Position numbers and translations under genes: made by a program. A DNA stretch of 64,000 nt from Ignavibacteriota bacterium (GTDB lineage Bacteria > Bacteroidota > Ignavibacteria > Palsa-1295), in NCBI GenBank assembly GCA_003151825.1, contig PLYO01000029.1, positions 48,141-112,140 on the forward strand, written 5' to 3'. Shown one piece after another: positions 8,357 to 17,630 of this stretch. The notes below the pieces were generated by a model. That model was given only the letters and a program-made list of their open reading frames with translations, was not told the origin of the DNA and made no database searches. How positions within the stretch are numbered: position 1 is the stretch's first letter; every line of letters begins with the position of its first letter.

Positions 8357-8389
8357 AAAGGGCTTCTCTAACGGGGGAAGCCCTTTTTT
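8357..8389 (+). terminator. Rho-independent terminator after T9SS protein gene
   Basis: The stem AAAGGGCTTC pairs with GAAGCCCTTT across a 10-base loop and runs into T residues. It starts 36 bp after the stop codon at 8320. Confidence 0.85.
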
Positions 8390-8406
8390 ATGCCCACATT
8401 TCTATG

Positions 8407-8490
8407 TAGGGGCGCATGGCAATGCGCCCATTTGGAATGGCGCCTGGAGGAGATTCATACGGGAGCCGGGCGCATGGCCATGCGCCCCTA
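8407..8490. repeat. Dispersed inverted repeat (GGGCGCATGGC family)
   Basis: TAGGGGCGCATGGCAATGCG at the left mirrors CGCATGGCCATGCGCCCCTA at the right, around a ~40-bp middle. The gap from 8321 to 8609 holds only this element, the terminator and an A/T-rich stretch before the next start. Confidence 0.78.
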
Positions 8491-8609
8491 AAAGTGGGGA
8501 ATAAGAAAAATTTTCCTGAGGGCATGTTCAGGATTTTTTTTGAGACAACGTTGTTCTTAAGAAAACGGGTGGGACATCTTAGGCTTCTTAAAAATTATTG
8601 GTACATGAC

Positions 8610-8981
8610 ATGAAATCTAAAAAGGAATCCTCCAGTCCTTCGCACGGGGCCAAACCGGCGGAGCGGAAGACCCGTCCGGTACGGGGGACGAGAAGCAGCA
8701 AACATTGGGCCTATAGCAATATGAACGACGATCAGGACATGGACATCGACGCGAGCGAGGCAAGGTCCTTATCTCGCGATTACCGTGACGACCTCCGGGA
8801 TATTTTGGACGCGGCCAATGACGATAGCGGTGTTTCGCGCTACCGGATTTGCAAACAAATGGGGATCGATAGCGGGACGCTATCGAACGTGCTGGCCAAA
8901 CGGAGGCATTTCTCGCTCGATAAGCTCGATGAGATGCTTGGGTTGCTTGGCTACCGGATAATCTTTACGCGGGACAAATAG
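8610..8981 (+). CDS. Small helix-turn-helix DNA-binding protein
   Basis: A 123-residue protein with a low-complexity, charged N-terminal ~50 residues and a C-terminal HTH domain. The predicted HTH spans roughly residues 70-110 (SRYRICKQMGIDSGTLSNVL, then LDKLDEMLGLLGY). This resembles compact XRE-like regulators that end soon after the fold. I chose the ATG at 8610 (MKSKKESSS) over an in-frame TTG at 8598. No partner toxin gene is adjacent on the same strand. Likely a transcriptional regulator with unknown targets. Confidence 0.7.
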   Translation: MKSKKESSSPSHGAKPAERKTRPVRGTRSSKHWAYSNMNDDQDMDIDASEARSLSRDYRDDLRDILDAANDDSGVSRYRICKQMGIDSGTLSNVLAKRRHFSLDKLDEMLGLLGYRIIFTRDK

Positions 8982-9290
8982 CGTTGAGTCTGGCGAGCAC
9001 GGGGGCGTCGATGAAGCCGGTCAGAAAAAGGGCTGGAAATAAAAAGACCCCGGCCTTTTCTCTTTCGAGAGCGATCCGGGGCCTGGTCCGTCAATATGTG
9101 GGAGAGAAAAATCTTTCTCGCCATGGGCGGTCTCAAGTGCCGTCCAACGAGAAAGACTTTAGCTCAATATAACCAACAAAACTACGAAATTTGTCCTAAC
9201 CATAACAATAGGCCGCAGGACTTTTTTATTGTAGGATAATGAGCATCACCTTGTGGGACAATAGACTGTATTCTCCGAAAAAATTGAGCC
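8982..9290. other. Intergenic region without a supported gene
   Basis: A 309-bp gap between the HTH gene and the convergent response regulator. A 62-codon TTG-initiated frame (8984-9172) has no recognisable family and I do not accept it. A weak stem GTCCT/AGGAC followed by TTTTTT at about 9195-9228 could act as a terminator. Nothing else stands out. Confidence 0.5.
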
Positions 9291-9959
9291 TCACATAGCC
9301 ATGCCGTTTAGCAGTTTGTGATTGATAGCATACTGTGTAAATTCAGCGTTATTGCGAAATCCCATTTTTTCCATGATACGCGCGCGATTGGTAGAGATGG
9401 TCTTGACCGAGAGCGAAAGTTCCTCGCCGATTTCCTTGACCGTCTTACCGGCCGCGATCAGGCGGAAGACCTGAAACTCCCGGTTCGATAGCGATTCATG
9501 CGGCTTCGCGCCTTCTTCGACCATCCCGAAAACCAATTTTTCGGCAAGCGGCATACTCATGTACCGGCCTCCGGCGGCTACCTTGCGGATGGCCTGGATA
9601 AGTTCTTCGGACGCGCTTTCTTTCGTTACGTAGCCCGCAGCCCCGGCCTTTAACATGCGGAGCGCGTATTGCTCCTCCGGATGAAAACTTAGGATGAGTA
9701 CCGGGAGCTTGGTGAAGTCGCGCTTCATTTCGATCAGGACATCGAGCCCGGATCGGCCCGGCATCGAAATGTCGAGCAGCAACAGATCGAGTTTGGACTC
9801 CTCTTCGGCGGAGTCGGCCAGCAGTTTGCGGACCTTCTCGATGGTCTCGGCAGCATTATTCGCCTCCGCGACCACGAGGATGTCGGGCGTCTGCTGGACA
9901 ATTTGCTTGAGCCCCTCGCGGACAATCGCGTGGTCGTCGGCGATAAGAATTCGGATCAT
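9291..9959 (-). CDS. NarL/FixJ-family response regulator
   Basis: A two-component regulator: a receiver domain (residues ~1-125) followed by a LuxR-type HTH (~155-215). Acidic residues D8 and D9, phospho-acceptor D63 (LLLLDISMPG), S91 and K113 are all in place, so phosphorylation should be functional. The output domain has the expected LSNREFQVFRLIAAGKTVKEI and LSVKTISTNRARIMEKM. Residues ~46-56 (LLADSAEEESK) form a longer loop than usual between helix 2 and strand 3. No histidine kinase is encoded nearby, so it is an orphan here. The ATG start is at 9959. Confidence 0.93.
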   Translation of the reverse strand: MIRILIADDHAIVREGLKQIVQQTPDILVVAEANNAAETIEKVRKLLADSAEEESKLDLLLLDISMPGRSGLDVLIEMKRDFTKLPVLILSFHPEEQYALRMLKAGAAGYVTKESASEELIQAIRKVAAGGRYMSMPLAEKLVFGMVEEGAKPHESLSNREFQVFRLIAAGKTVKEIGEELSLSVKTISTNRARIMEKMGFRNNAEFTQYAINHKLLNGMAM

Positions 9960-10008
9960 AAAGATAGTTGGGGATCAAGGAAGATGTATGACATTCACTA
10001 CACATCAT

Positions 10009-10665
10009 TTATAATTGCGCAAAGACTCCCGCGCTTTTCATCGATCGCGCGTTCACACCGGGCAGGTGGTCGGCAAAATAGCTCTGGAAAAAATAGGCGA
10101 GTTGCTTGAAATCGGCTTCGGAAATCCCCGATGCTTCCGCAGTGCTCTGTTCGATCGAGCGGAGTAAGGCGAGTCCGCGGCTCGATAATTTTTGGGCGGG
10201 GCCGAGATCGACTTCAAAACCCATGAGTTTTGCAAACGTAAGATAAAAGCGAAACTGCACAGCGCGCGCGTCCAGAGCCTCCCATTTGGCGATGGCGTCG
10301 AGGGTGGAAACAAGGAGTTCAAATAGTTCTTGATTGGCCTCTTCATCGTGCATCGACCGTAGCACGAGTTCGACAATGTTCGTCGCCGTTTCGATCCGCT
10401 CCAAACTTCGAAGGATTCCCAGATTTGGCTCGTGAAGGCCTGCGTCGGAAAGAAGATGAAGGGCGTCCGGCCGCTCGCTCTTGTAAAGGACAACATAGGA
10501 GTATGCAAACATTTCGAGCGCTCCCTTAAATTTACTTTTTTGTTCGCGAGCGCCTTTGGCGATGACATCGATCTTGCCGAAATTGCGCGTGTAGAGCGTG
10601 GCCAGCTTCGAAGTATCCCCTTGCTTGCGGCCCCGAAGCACGATGGCGTCCGTTTTGACAATCAT
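10009..10665 (-). CDS. recO: DNA repair protein RecO
   Basis: RecO helps RecR load RecA onto SSB-coated DNA in the RecFOR pathway. The N-terminal OB-fold is clear (IVKTDAIVLRGRKQGDTSKLATLYTRNFGKIDVIAKGAR), followed by the helical domain with LHEPNLGILRSLERIE and FRFYLTFAKLMGFEVDL. At 218 residues it is a little shorter than many RecO proteins. It contains no cysteine, so the Cys-type zinc site of many RecO family members is absent. The ATG start is at 10665. It lies about 70 bp downstream of folE on the same strand, with a palindrome between them. Confidence 0.93.
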   Translation of the reverse strand: MIVKTDAIVLRGRKQGDTSKLATLYTRNFGKIDVIAKGAREQKSKFKGALEMFAYSYVVLYKSERPDALHLLSDAGLHEPNLGILRSLERIETATNIVELVLRSMHDEEANQELFELLVSTLDAIAKWEALDARAVQFRFYLTFAKLMGFEVDLGPAQKLSSRGLALLRSIEQSTAEASGISEADFKQLAYFFQSYFADHLPGVNARSMKSAGVFAQL

Positions 10666-10711
10666 TAGGGCTTCATAACCATTCCGCGTTCGTCTTGGAT
10701 TCCGAGTCGTT

Positions 10712-10740
10712 TGTAGCCGTGACCTTCAGGTCACGACTAC
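10712..10740. repeat. Short palindromic element at the folE stop codon
   Basis: GTAGCCGTGACCT pairs with AGGTCACGACTAC with one mismatch. The CTA at 10737-10739 within it is the folE stop codon on the minus strand. It may also act as a transcription barrier between folE and recO. Confidence 0.7.
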
Positions 10741-11411
10741 TTTGCGGAAACGAGTGTCATAAATTCCGCGCGCGTTTGCGGTTGCTTGAATGCGCCGAGC
10801 ATGGCGCTCGTCGTGGTTATGGAATTTTGTTTTTGCACGCCGCGCATCATCATGCATAAGTGCCGTGCTTCGCAAATGACGGCCACGCCCGTCGGATCGA
10901 GATATTGGACGATGGTATCGGCAATCTGGCGCGTCATCCGTTCCTGCACTTGCAAGCGGCGCGCGAAGACCTCGACCATCCTCGGCAGCTTCGAAAGCCC
11001 GACAATTTTTCCATTCGGAATATAGGCAATATGGACGCGGCCGTAAAAGGGAAGCAGGTGGTGCTCGCACATGGAGAAAAAATCGATGTCCTTAACGACA
11101 ACCATTTCATCGTACTGCTCTTCGAAGATCGCGCCGTTCAAAATTTTGTCGATATTGGCGTCGTAGCCGCTCGTTAAAAATTCCCATGCGCGTGCCACAC
11201 GGTGCGGGGTGCGCCATAGCCCGACGCGATCGGGGTCTTCGCCGATTTCTTCGAGAATGGTCCGCGTGGCTGCGCGCAACGCGGGATTGGAATCCGGCTC
11301 GCCCTCGGCGGGGCCAAGCGTACAGGGTGAAGCGAGAAGTTCCTCGCGCTCGGTAGAGGGAATGTCCCCCATATCGAGCGTGCGTTCGGGGAGAGTTGTG
11401 ATTGGAGCCAT
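10737..11411 (-). CDS. folE: GTP cyclohydrolase I
   Basis: Converts GTP to 7,8-dihydroneopterin triphosphate, the entry to folate, biopterin and queuosine precursors. Zinc ligands are visible in [18 protein letters not shown] and [14 protein letters not shown], with [32 protein letters not shown] and [11 protein letters not shown] also diagnostic. I chose the ATG at 11411 (MAPITTL; 224 residues) over an in-frame TTG at 11420. It begins 9 bp after the stop of the PTPS/QueD gene, so the two are almost certainly cotranscribed. The stop codon lies in a palindromic element. Confidence 0.96.
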   Translation of the reverse strand: MAPITTLPERTLDMGDIPSTEREELLASPCTLGPAEGEPDSNPALRAATRTILEEIGEDPDRVGLWRTPHRVARAWEFLTSGYDANIDKILNGAIFEEQYDEMVVVKDIDFFSMCEHHLLPFYGRVHIAYIPNGKIVGLSKLPRMVEVFARRLQVQERMTRQIADTIVQYLDPTGVAVICEARHLCMMMRGVQKQNSITTTSAMLGAFKQPQTRAEFMTLVSAK

Positions 11412-11420
11412 GATTCTCAA

Positions 11421-11825
11421 TTATCCAAAGTATTCGGCAAAATTATTGTCGCTTTCCGCTACGCGGACGGAGTGAAGCGTGCCTTCCGTAATGCGGCCTT
11501 CGAGGAGCTGCCAGAATACGAGCGCGATATTCTCCGCCGTCGGAATAATGCCGGCGAGTTCCGGCACGTCGTAATTCAAATGCTTGTGATCGACTTTGGT
11601 AAGGATAAACTCTTCGATTAGCTCGCCTAATTTTTTCAAGTCGATCACATAGCCGGTCTCTGGATCGGGCTCGCCGGCGACGGTTACTTCGATTTCATAA
11701 TTATGGCCGTGACCGTGAACGTTGTTGCACTTATCGAACACGGCCTCGTTTTGTGCGTCCGTAAACTTCGGATTGAAGAGCCGGTGTGCGGCGGAAAAAT
11801 GCGCCTTGCGCGTGACGTAAACCAC
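11421..11825 (-). CDS. queD: 6-pyruvoyl-tetrahydropterin synthase / QueD family protein
   Basis: Acts on dihydroneopterin triphosphate, the FolE product, giving 6-carboxytetrahydropterin (queuosine route) or 6-pyruvoyl-tetrahydropterin. Zinc-binding histidines are in AHFSAAHRL and VHGHGHNYEIEVTV; the active-site Cys is in KCNNVHGH. VDHKHLNYDVPE and PTAENIALVFW complete the fold, and E/D catalytic residues lie in RVAESDNN. The CNN-x-HGHGHNY spacing and AESDNN ending look closer to eukaryote-type PTPS than to classic QueD, so the product is not settled. The start is GTG at 11825. No other queuosine gene is in the window. Confidence 0.88.
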   Translation of the reverse strand: MVYVTRKAHFSAAHRLFNPKFTDAQNEAVFDKCNNVHGHGHNYEIEVTVAGEPDPETGYVIDLKKLGELIEEFILTKVDHKHLNYDVPELAGIIPTAENIALVFWQLLEGRITEGTLHSVRVAESDNNFAEYFG

Positions 11826-11830
11826 GGTGT

Positions 11831-11856
11831 CAATTACGAATTACGAATTACGAATG
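11831..11856. repeat. AT-rich ATTACGAATT repeat, copy 1
   Basis: Tandem units of ATTACGA fill the short gap upstream of the PTPS gene. Related tracts lie at 28999-29030 and 53454-53483. Confidence 0.6.
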
Positions 11857-11868
11857 ATGGGAAAGCAC

Positions 11869-14800
11869 TTATTCTCCGAGTACGATCATCGTCTTCTCGT
11901 CGCGCATGAGCGTGGGTTGGTAGCTTGGCGCGGCGGAGCCTGCGGGCCAGGTCCAGGTCGTGATATAGTGATAGGCGCCGCTCACAAGCGCGCTTGCATC
12001 GATCTCGATCGTCTGAGTTCCCGTTTGAACATCCACATCGAAGGGAACCAGCACTTTCGCCCCTAAAGCATTATAGATTTCGAGCTTCAAATGACCCGCC
12101 GTATGGACCGTGACGGTAATCGCCGTGCGCGCGCCAAACGGATTCGGATTATTCTGCGCCACATCGATGGGCGGCGCGACGAGCGCGACGCGGTCGTTTG
12201 TATCGCATTGCTCGATTTGAATAAGGCCGTCCGATACGGTTGAAAGCGTTGCCAGCGAGGCGCCAAACAAGGCACTATCTATGAGGTGAACGTCTGCAGT
12301 GTTCGCCGTCGGCTCCAAAATCTCGAAGGGAAGTTCCGCGATGGTCGGCGTGCCCACGAGCGGAGTGGGGAACGTCGCCGTAATTTCTTTATCGCCAATC
12401 GAATGCGTAATCGTCGAGTACGTAGGAGCGTTCCCACTTTCGATGCTCGATGTTATAGGCGCGAGCGGCGCTCGTAAATCGAGCTGCATGGGATTGAACG
12501 TGACGCGGAACGTGACAGACGAGATCGCAGCTGCCGTCACGTTGTTGAGCACACGCACCGGCACATTCACAATGTCGCCGGGCCGCCCGGCAACGGTATC
12601 GATGGCGAGCTCGACCCTAACTGCTTTACCGATTCCATATCCCGAAAGATTTGCGAGCGAAATGGTATCGCCGCCGCTCGTGGTAACTAAATTGGAGGAA
12701 GCATTTCCCGCTCGCTGTGCTTTATAGCGAAGGCAAATCATCGCGATCATGCTGTCGGCAATCGAGGTCTTCGCACCGTTCGAAACAATTTCAAATTCGC
12801 CGCTCAGTCCGCCGGAAACGAATATGGAATCGAGCGGAACGGCAATGCATGAATAATTCGTGATACGAACGCATTTCGTCGTAACGCTCGAATCGCCGAC
12901 GGCGGTGCTGTCGAATTGAATAAACGTATCGAGCGAGGTAATGGCCGGCGGCACGGAAACCTTCGCGGTGATGGGAACCGTGACCGGCGCGCCGTTCGAA
13001 CATGTGAGCGTCAGCGTGGCAGAAAACGGACCAAGCGTCTGAGCGGGAACGATAATTACGACGGAATCCCGAGCGCCAGGCGCGAGCGTTGCCGGTGGAT
13101 TGTGTACGATGGTTGCCGAACCAGCGGGGGAGAGAGTGGCCGTGATATTTTGCAGCGCAACCTTGCCGGTATTGCCGATGGTAACCGTGCGCGTGGCGGA
13201 AGATCCTAACGCAATGCAGCCTATATCGATTGCGCCGGATGTCGAAAGCGCGCCTTCGATGCCTTTACCGCGCAGCATAAAGGTTGTATCCACGCCAAAT
13301 CCAATCGTATCGAACGCGGTCGTCTCGGTTGCCTCATTGGTATCCTGCGGACAAAATTGAAGCGTGACCGAATCGCTTTCGCCAGGCGCAAGCACAATTG
13401 GCAAAGACCCTACATAAGAGAACGGCGGTGTAAAAACCGCATTCGTATCGAGCACAAGCGTATCGGTCCCGATATTCTTGAGTTGAATGGTGGTATCCTT
13501 GCATCCGCCCGTCGCGACCTGTCCGAAATCGATGACATTCACCATTTGAAGAATGCCGAAGCCCGTATGCGCGAGCAGTTCGACGGAATCGGTGCTCGGC
13601 ACATCCGTTCCAAGCTTCATCGTTGCCGAGAAGCTGCCCGTATCGGTCGAGCAAAAACGAATGTCGATGGGAATGCTATCGTTCGGCTGCAGAACTTTGG
13701 GAAGTATTGGTGAAACCGGAGTGAACCCGGAGATGGCAACCAAACCGCTCTGGAGAATAAGCGTATCGTTGCCCGTATTCTTCGCATAAAAAATAGAATC
13801 CTTGCACGAATCAAAATGCACCAGGCCAAAGTCTATCAGCGTTGGCATCGAGAGAATTCCAATTATTCCGCTGCCGATGAGCGTCAGTGTTACTGGGCTT
13901 TGCGGCGCATCGCCGATAATAGAATCGTAGGCCGTTCGCAGATCGGTATCCGCCGGACACCAGCGGAGGTGTAGTGTATCGCTGCCGTTGGGTGGAACGA
14001 AAATCGGAAGGTGATCGGGCGTCGTGAAGTATCCGTCCGTCGCCGGGAATGTTGTTGTAAGTAATTCGGCGGAAATAGCGAGCGTGTCTTTGCCCGGATT
14101 GGAGACGATGACGAACGAGTCCTTGCAATCGCCGATATGCACAAGGCCGAAATTGAGCGTGTCCGGATGAATGATCATCTGAGGCTGAACTCCGCAGCCG
14201 GTGAGCGCGATGTCCGTGGTCCCTGCGTCCGTGAATATGCGGAGCACCGCATTCATTGGGCACTGGACGGAGTCCGGGCAAAACTGAAGTGTGATCGCAA
14301 ACGACGCGCCCGGAGCGACCGATTGCGGCAGCAGGTAATTGACAATTTTGAATTGCCCATTATTTACTCCCAGGAGCTTCGCAGAGTCTATACTAAGCGC
14401 CGATTTCCCGATGGAATACACGACGACCGTCGTATCGTCCGAGCATTTTCCGACAAGCACATCACCGAAGTCGATCGTCACTGGATGAATGGAATCTTTT
14501 GGCGGGCCGGTAATTTTCACAATCATGCCGCTCGTATGCGACATGGTGCCGGACGGAATGTAGTCATAGGGAGGATTAGCTGCTATATTATCGTTTTGCA
14601 CCGCGACCACATAAAGTTCCGTATCCATGGGATTTGTCGAGAGTGTATCACCCCATGTCCATTTTGCTGTGTGGCTGGCGGGATCGAGGACAGGATATAC
14701 CTGAGCCGGTAGCCACAACCCCGGCGGCGTGCTTGACCATGAATAAAACACTTGGATCTCAAGCGGAAACGTGGGAAGGCCGTCCCAATATTCCGCATAG

Positions 14801-17580
14801 CCGCGCACGATGGCTGAATCCGCCGTCAACGTTACACTCTGAATGGATGGCCCGGTGTAGCCGTTGCTCGCCGAATAATAATTGGCGCTCGATGGACTGG
14901 CGGTTTTGGAAACCATTCCGTTGATGCGGATGCGTCCCAAACCACCCGCGCCGCCGCTATTTTGCCCCGAACCACCCACGCCGCCGTTCTCTGTAATCGA
15001 GGATGATGAGCCGATCACAACAGAATCGCGCGCGCCAATGGAAATGGCGCCGCCAGCCCCGCCGCCGCCGCCGGCGCCGTTCGCAAATCCGGCATGGCCG
15101 TTCGAGCCATTGCCTCCATTTGCAGTAATACCCCCGCTCGGCAGCGAAAAGCTCGCAAAACTGGTAAGCTCGATCGCGCCGCCGCCGCCGCCGCCGGAGC
15201 CACCTTCTTCCGTTGTGATACGCGTACAATTCCCTGCGCCGCCGCCTGAACCGCCAAAGAGTGGAACCAGCATTGGGTTCCCAACTAATTGTCCAGCGTT
15301 GGCACCCGGGCCACCTCCGTTTCCGCCCGGTGCTTCATTGCCGCCACCGCCGCCTCCATAATTCGTCAAGTAATCGGTGGTACTTCCACCAGCTGAAGCT
15401 CCGCCATATCCTCCTGCCGGACTATTGCCTTTACCACCGTTCTGACCGCTCGTGCCAAACGGATGTCCCGTGCCGCCGCCGCCGCCGTCGTCGCCGCCGG
15501 AGCCAGAATGCTGCTCGCCATTAGCGCCTGTAGCGCCGCTGAGTCCTGAACCTCCATTCCATGCGGTCGAATTTGCCGCGCCGGTTCCCGTACCGCCGGG
15601 GCCGTTCGAACCATCGTTATCGCCGCCGCCGCCCGTATAACCCGCGCCGCCCGCGCCGGGATAGCCGCTTCCGCCGCCGCCGCCGCCGGGTCCGCCCGCG
15701 CCGCCGGAAGTGCCGGTCACTCCAGGAGAGGCGCTGGCGCTAAGGGTAGCGCTGACAAGCCGGATGGGACCCATCGAAAGAATGCGGAGTGGTAAATAGG
15801 CCTGATTGCCGGGAGTGGAAGGATCGGGATCGGTTGCCGGGAGCGTGAATGTGCCGCTCGTAAGGATCAACGAATCCACGACCATCGTATTTCGCTTGGT
15901 GCGGCCCGTCGTTGGAAGCGCTTGGTTTCCCGAAAGCACGCCAATGTGTGTAGGCGTCACAATGCGGAAGCTATCGACGGCGCTCGCCGCGCCATTCCAC
16001 GTTACCGCAAAATAAATTTCGGTATCGATTGGCCCGGCATGAGGCTCGATCATAAACATTTGCTGAATCTCACGCCCATTCCAATTGACAACGGCGGGGC
16101 CGAGCCGGACAAGCGCCGCATCGCTCGCGCGCGTAAGGCTGACGACCGCATTGGTCGAGTAAAACTGATCGTCACCGAAGTTATTCTGGTTGCCCGCCGG
16201 CCCAACGATCTCCACCGCTACGCACATTCCCGGCGCGCCGGCGTCGGGCGTGATATAGCTGATTTGTGGTGGGTTGGCAAGCGGCCCTAATTTCACAAGC
16301 CATGCGTCCCCGGAACCATGATTGCCGGAAACATCGCCGTCGTTCGACGACGTATATCCTGCCACCGCAAAATTTCCATCGGAGGTTTGAACGATGGAAG
16401 TAGCATAGTCGTATTGCGTTCCACCGAGGCATTTTTGCCATATGATCGCACCCGTGTCATTTAGCTTCACCACCCATTCATCGCCACCTCCACCGTGATT
16501 GCCGGTCACTTCCTGGTCAGAGCCTGACGAAGAACCGGCCACTGCAAATCCACCATCGGACGTTTGGATGATGGAATTGGCTTCTTCGATATAAGAACCT
16601 CCGAGACATTTTTGCCATAGCAGGTTGCCGGAGCCATCAAGCTTCACGACCCAAAAGTCTTCGTTCCCAAACCCATGGTTTCCAGATACGTCGCCATCGT
16701 TCGAGGTTGTAGTACCTGCAACCACGAAATTTCCATCGGAAGTTTGTATAATGGAATTGGCCTCATCGTCCCGGGTCCCTCCGAGGCATTTTTTCCATTG
16801 AATTGTGCCGCTGCCACCCAGTTTCACCACCCAGTAATCCTCGTTGCCCTGATTCCCAGACACCTCGCCATCATTCGAATACGTATATGCGGCTATTGCG
16901 AATCCACCGTCTGAGGTTTTGATGATTGAAGTCCCAAAGTCAGACGAAGAACCTCCGAGGCATTCCTGCCATTCGACTGTAGTTCCTGTCGAGTTAAGCT
17001 TTGCAACCCAGGCATCTCCACCGCCATGATTTCCCGAGACATCGCCATCATTGGATGAGGTATAGCCCGCTATAACAAATCCACTGTCGGACGTTTGGGT
17101 GATGGACTGGGCCTGATCAATACCAGAGCCTCCGAGGCATTTTTGCCATTGAACGACGCCGAACGCATCGAGCTTGACCACGAAGGCATCGCCACCACCG
17201 TGATAGCCCGGCAGATCCGAGGACTCTGTCCCGCCCGCCACGGCATATCCCCCATCGCTTGTCTGAATAATACAATACAGCCAGTCTGTGCCCATTCCGC
17301 CGAGACATCGTTGCCATACGAGGCCGCCGTTATTGTCTAACTTGGCCACCCATCCATCTTCGGCGCCATGATTGCCGGACACGTTGTAATCGTCGGAATT
17401 AGTGTATCCTGCAATAGCGAACCCACCATCGGAAGTTTGAATGACGGAAGTAGCCCCGTCGTCAAGGCTTCCCCCGAGGCATTTTTGCCACTGAATCGCA
17501 GGGGCTTGCGCCCACGCCCGCTCCCACCCGGCGAGAACGGCGAGCGCGAAAAGAAAACCGATGAGCGTGTTGCGGCGCAT
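11869..17580 (-). CDS. Giant secreted protein: seven-repeat propeller, Gly-rich region, anchor-D repeats, T9SS domain
   Basis: A 1903-residue protein with a signal peptide (MRRNTLIGFLFALAVLAGW, cleavage after WAQA). Residues ~25-430 hold seven ~55-residue repeats with the core QTSDGGFAIAGYT...WVVKLD...WQKCLGG, which fits a seven-bladed beta-propeller. Residues ~620-885 are extremely Gly-rich. Choice-of-anchor D Ig-like repeats occupy ~1030-1560 (FGDVLVGKC, FGLVHIGDC, FGLVHFDSC, FGQVATGGC). Residues ~1650-1790 resemble a cohesin-like sandwich (VPVRVLNNV, VTFRVTFNP). The end is a T9SS sorting domain (AQNNPNPFGAR, SGAYHYITT). I see no catalytic signature; a surface adhesin or fibre is likely. 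The propeller and cohesin calls are inference from repeat pattern. Confidence 0.9.
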   Translation of the reverse strand: MRRNTLIGFLFALAVLAGWERAWAQAPAIQWQKCLGGSLDDGATSVIQTSDGGFAIAGYTNSDDYNVSGNHGAEDGWVAKLDNNGGLVWQRCLGGMGTDWLYCIIQTSDGGYAVAGGTESSDLPGYHGGGDAFVVKLDAFGVVQWQKCLGGSGIDQAQSITQTSDSGFVIAGYTSSNDGDVSGNHGGGDAWVAKLNSTGTTVEWQECLGGSSSDFGTSIIKTSDGGFAIAAYTYSNDGEVSGNQGNEDYWVVKLGGSGTIQWKKCLGGTRDDEANSIIQTSDGNFVVAGTTTSNDGDVSGNHGFGNEDFWVVKLDGSGNLLWQKCLGGSYIEEANSIIQTSDGGFAVAGSSSGSDQEVTGNHGGGGDEWVVKLNDTGAIIWQKCLGGTQYDYATSIVQTSDGNFAVAGYTSSNDGDVSGNHGSGDAWLVKLGPLANPPQISYITPDAGAPGMCVAVEIVGPAGNQNNFGDDQFYSTNAVVSLTRASDAALVRLGPAVVNWNGREIQQMFMIEPHAGPIDTEIYFAVTWNGAASAVDSFRIVTPTHIGVLSGNQALPTTGRTKRNTMVVDSLILTSGTFTLPATDPDPSTPGNQAYLPLRILSMGPIRLVSATLSASASPGVTGTSGGAGGPGGGGGGSGYPGAGGAGYTGGGGDNDGSNGPGGTGTGAANSTAWNGGSGLSGATGANGEQHSGSGGDDGGGGGTGHPFGTSGQNGGKGNSPAGGYGGASAGGSTTDYLTNYGGGGGGNEAPGGNGGGPGANAGQLVGNPMLVPLFGGSGGGAGNCTRITTEEGGSGGGGGGAIELTSFASFSLPSGGITANGGNGSNGHAGFANGAGGGGGAGGAISIGARDSVVIGSSSSITENGGVGGSGQNSGGAGGLGRIRINGMVSKTASPSSANYYSASNGYTGPSIQSVTLTADSAIVRGYAEYWDGLPTFPLEIQVFYSWSSTPPGLWLPAQVYPVLDPASHTAKWTWGDTLSTNPMDTELYVVAVQNDNIAANPPYDYIPSGTMSHTSGMIVKITGPPKDSIHPVTIDFGDVLVGKCSDDTTVVVYSIGKSALSIDSAKLLGVNNGQFKIVNYLLPQSVAPGASFAITLQFCPDSVQCPMNAVLRIFTDAGTTDIALTGCGVQPQMIIHPDTLNFGLVHIGDCKDSFVIVSNPGKDTLAISAELLTTTFPATDGYFTTPDHLPIFVPPNGSDTLHLRWCPADTDLRTAYDSIIGDAPQSPVTLTLIGSGIIGILSMPTLIDFGLVHFDSCKDSIFYAKNTGNDTLILQSGLVAISGFTPVSPILPKVLQPNDSIPIDIRFCSTDTGSFSATMKLGTDVPSTDSVELLAHTGFGILQMVNVIDFGQVATGGCKDTTIQLKNIGTDTLVLDTNAVFTPPFSYVGSLPIVLAPGESDSVTLQFCPQDTNEATETTAFDTIGFGVDTTFMLRGKGIEGALSTSGAIDIGCIALGSSATRTVTIGNTGKVALQNITATLSPAGSATIVHNPPATLAPGARDSVVIIVPAQTLGPFSATLTLTCSNGAPVTVPITAKVSVPPAITSLDTFIQFDSTAVGDSSVTTKCVRITNYSCIAVPLDSIFVSGGLSGEFEIVSNGAKTSIADSMIAMICLRYKAQRAGNASSNLVTTSGGDTISLANLSGYGIGKAVRVELAIDTVAGRPGDIVNVPVRVLNNVTAAAISSVTFRVTFNPMQLDLRAPLAPITSSIESGNAPTYSTITHSIGDKEITATFPTPLVGTPTIAELPFEILEPTANTADVHLIDSALFGASLATLSTVSDGLIQIEQCDTNDRVALVAPPIDVAQNNPNPFGARTAITVTVHTAGHLKLEIYNALGAKVLVPFDVDVQTGTQTIEIDASALVSGAYHYITTWTWPAGSAAPSYQPTLMRDEKTMIVLGE

Positions 17581-17630
17581 AATGTGCTAATTAAGAACAG
17601 GGCAGGGGCAAGAGGTGGTTCGCGAATTAA

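Noticed and set aside
8984..9172. Short frame after the HTH gene
   Set aside because: Starts with TTG, no ribosome-binding site, no known family and basic random-looking composition.
14882..15361. Long plus-strand frame rich in Pro
   Set aside because: It is antisense to the Gly-rich block of the giant T9SS protein; Gly codons read backwards give Pro.
14930..15715. Dense GCC/CCG repeats
   Set aside because: Explained by Gly codons of the secreted protein on the minus strand.
16290..17510. Repeated ~170-bp units that could look like a CRISPR or tandem array
   Set aside because: The units vary at the DNA level and encode the seven protein repeats of the propeller.
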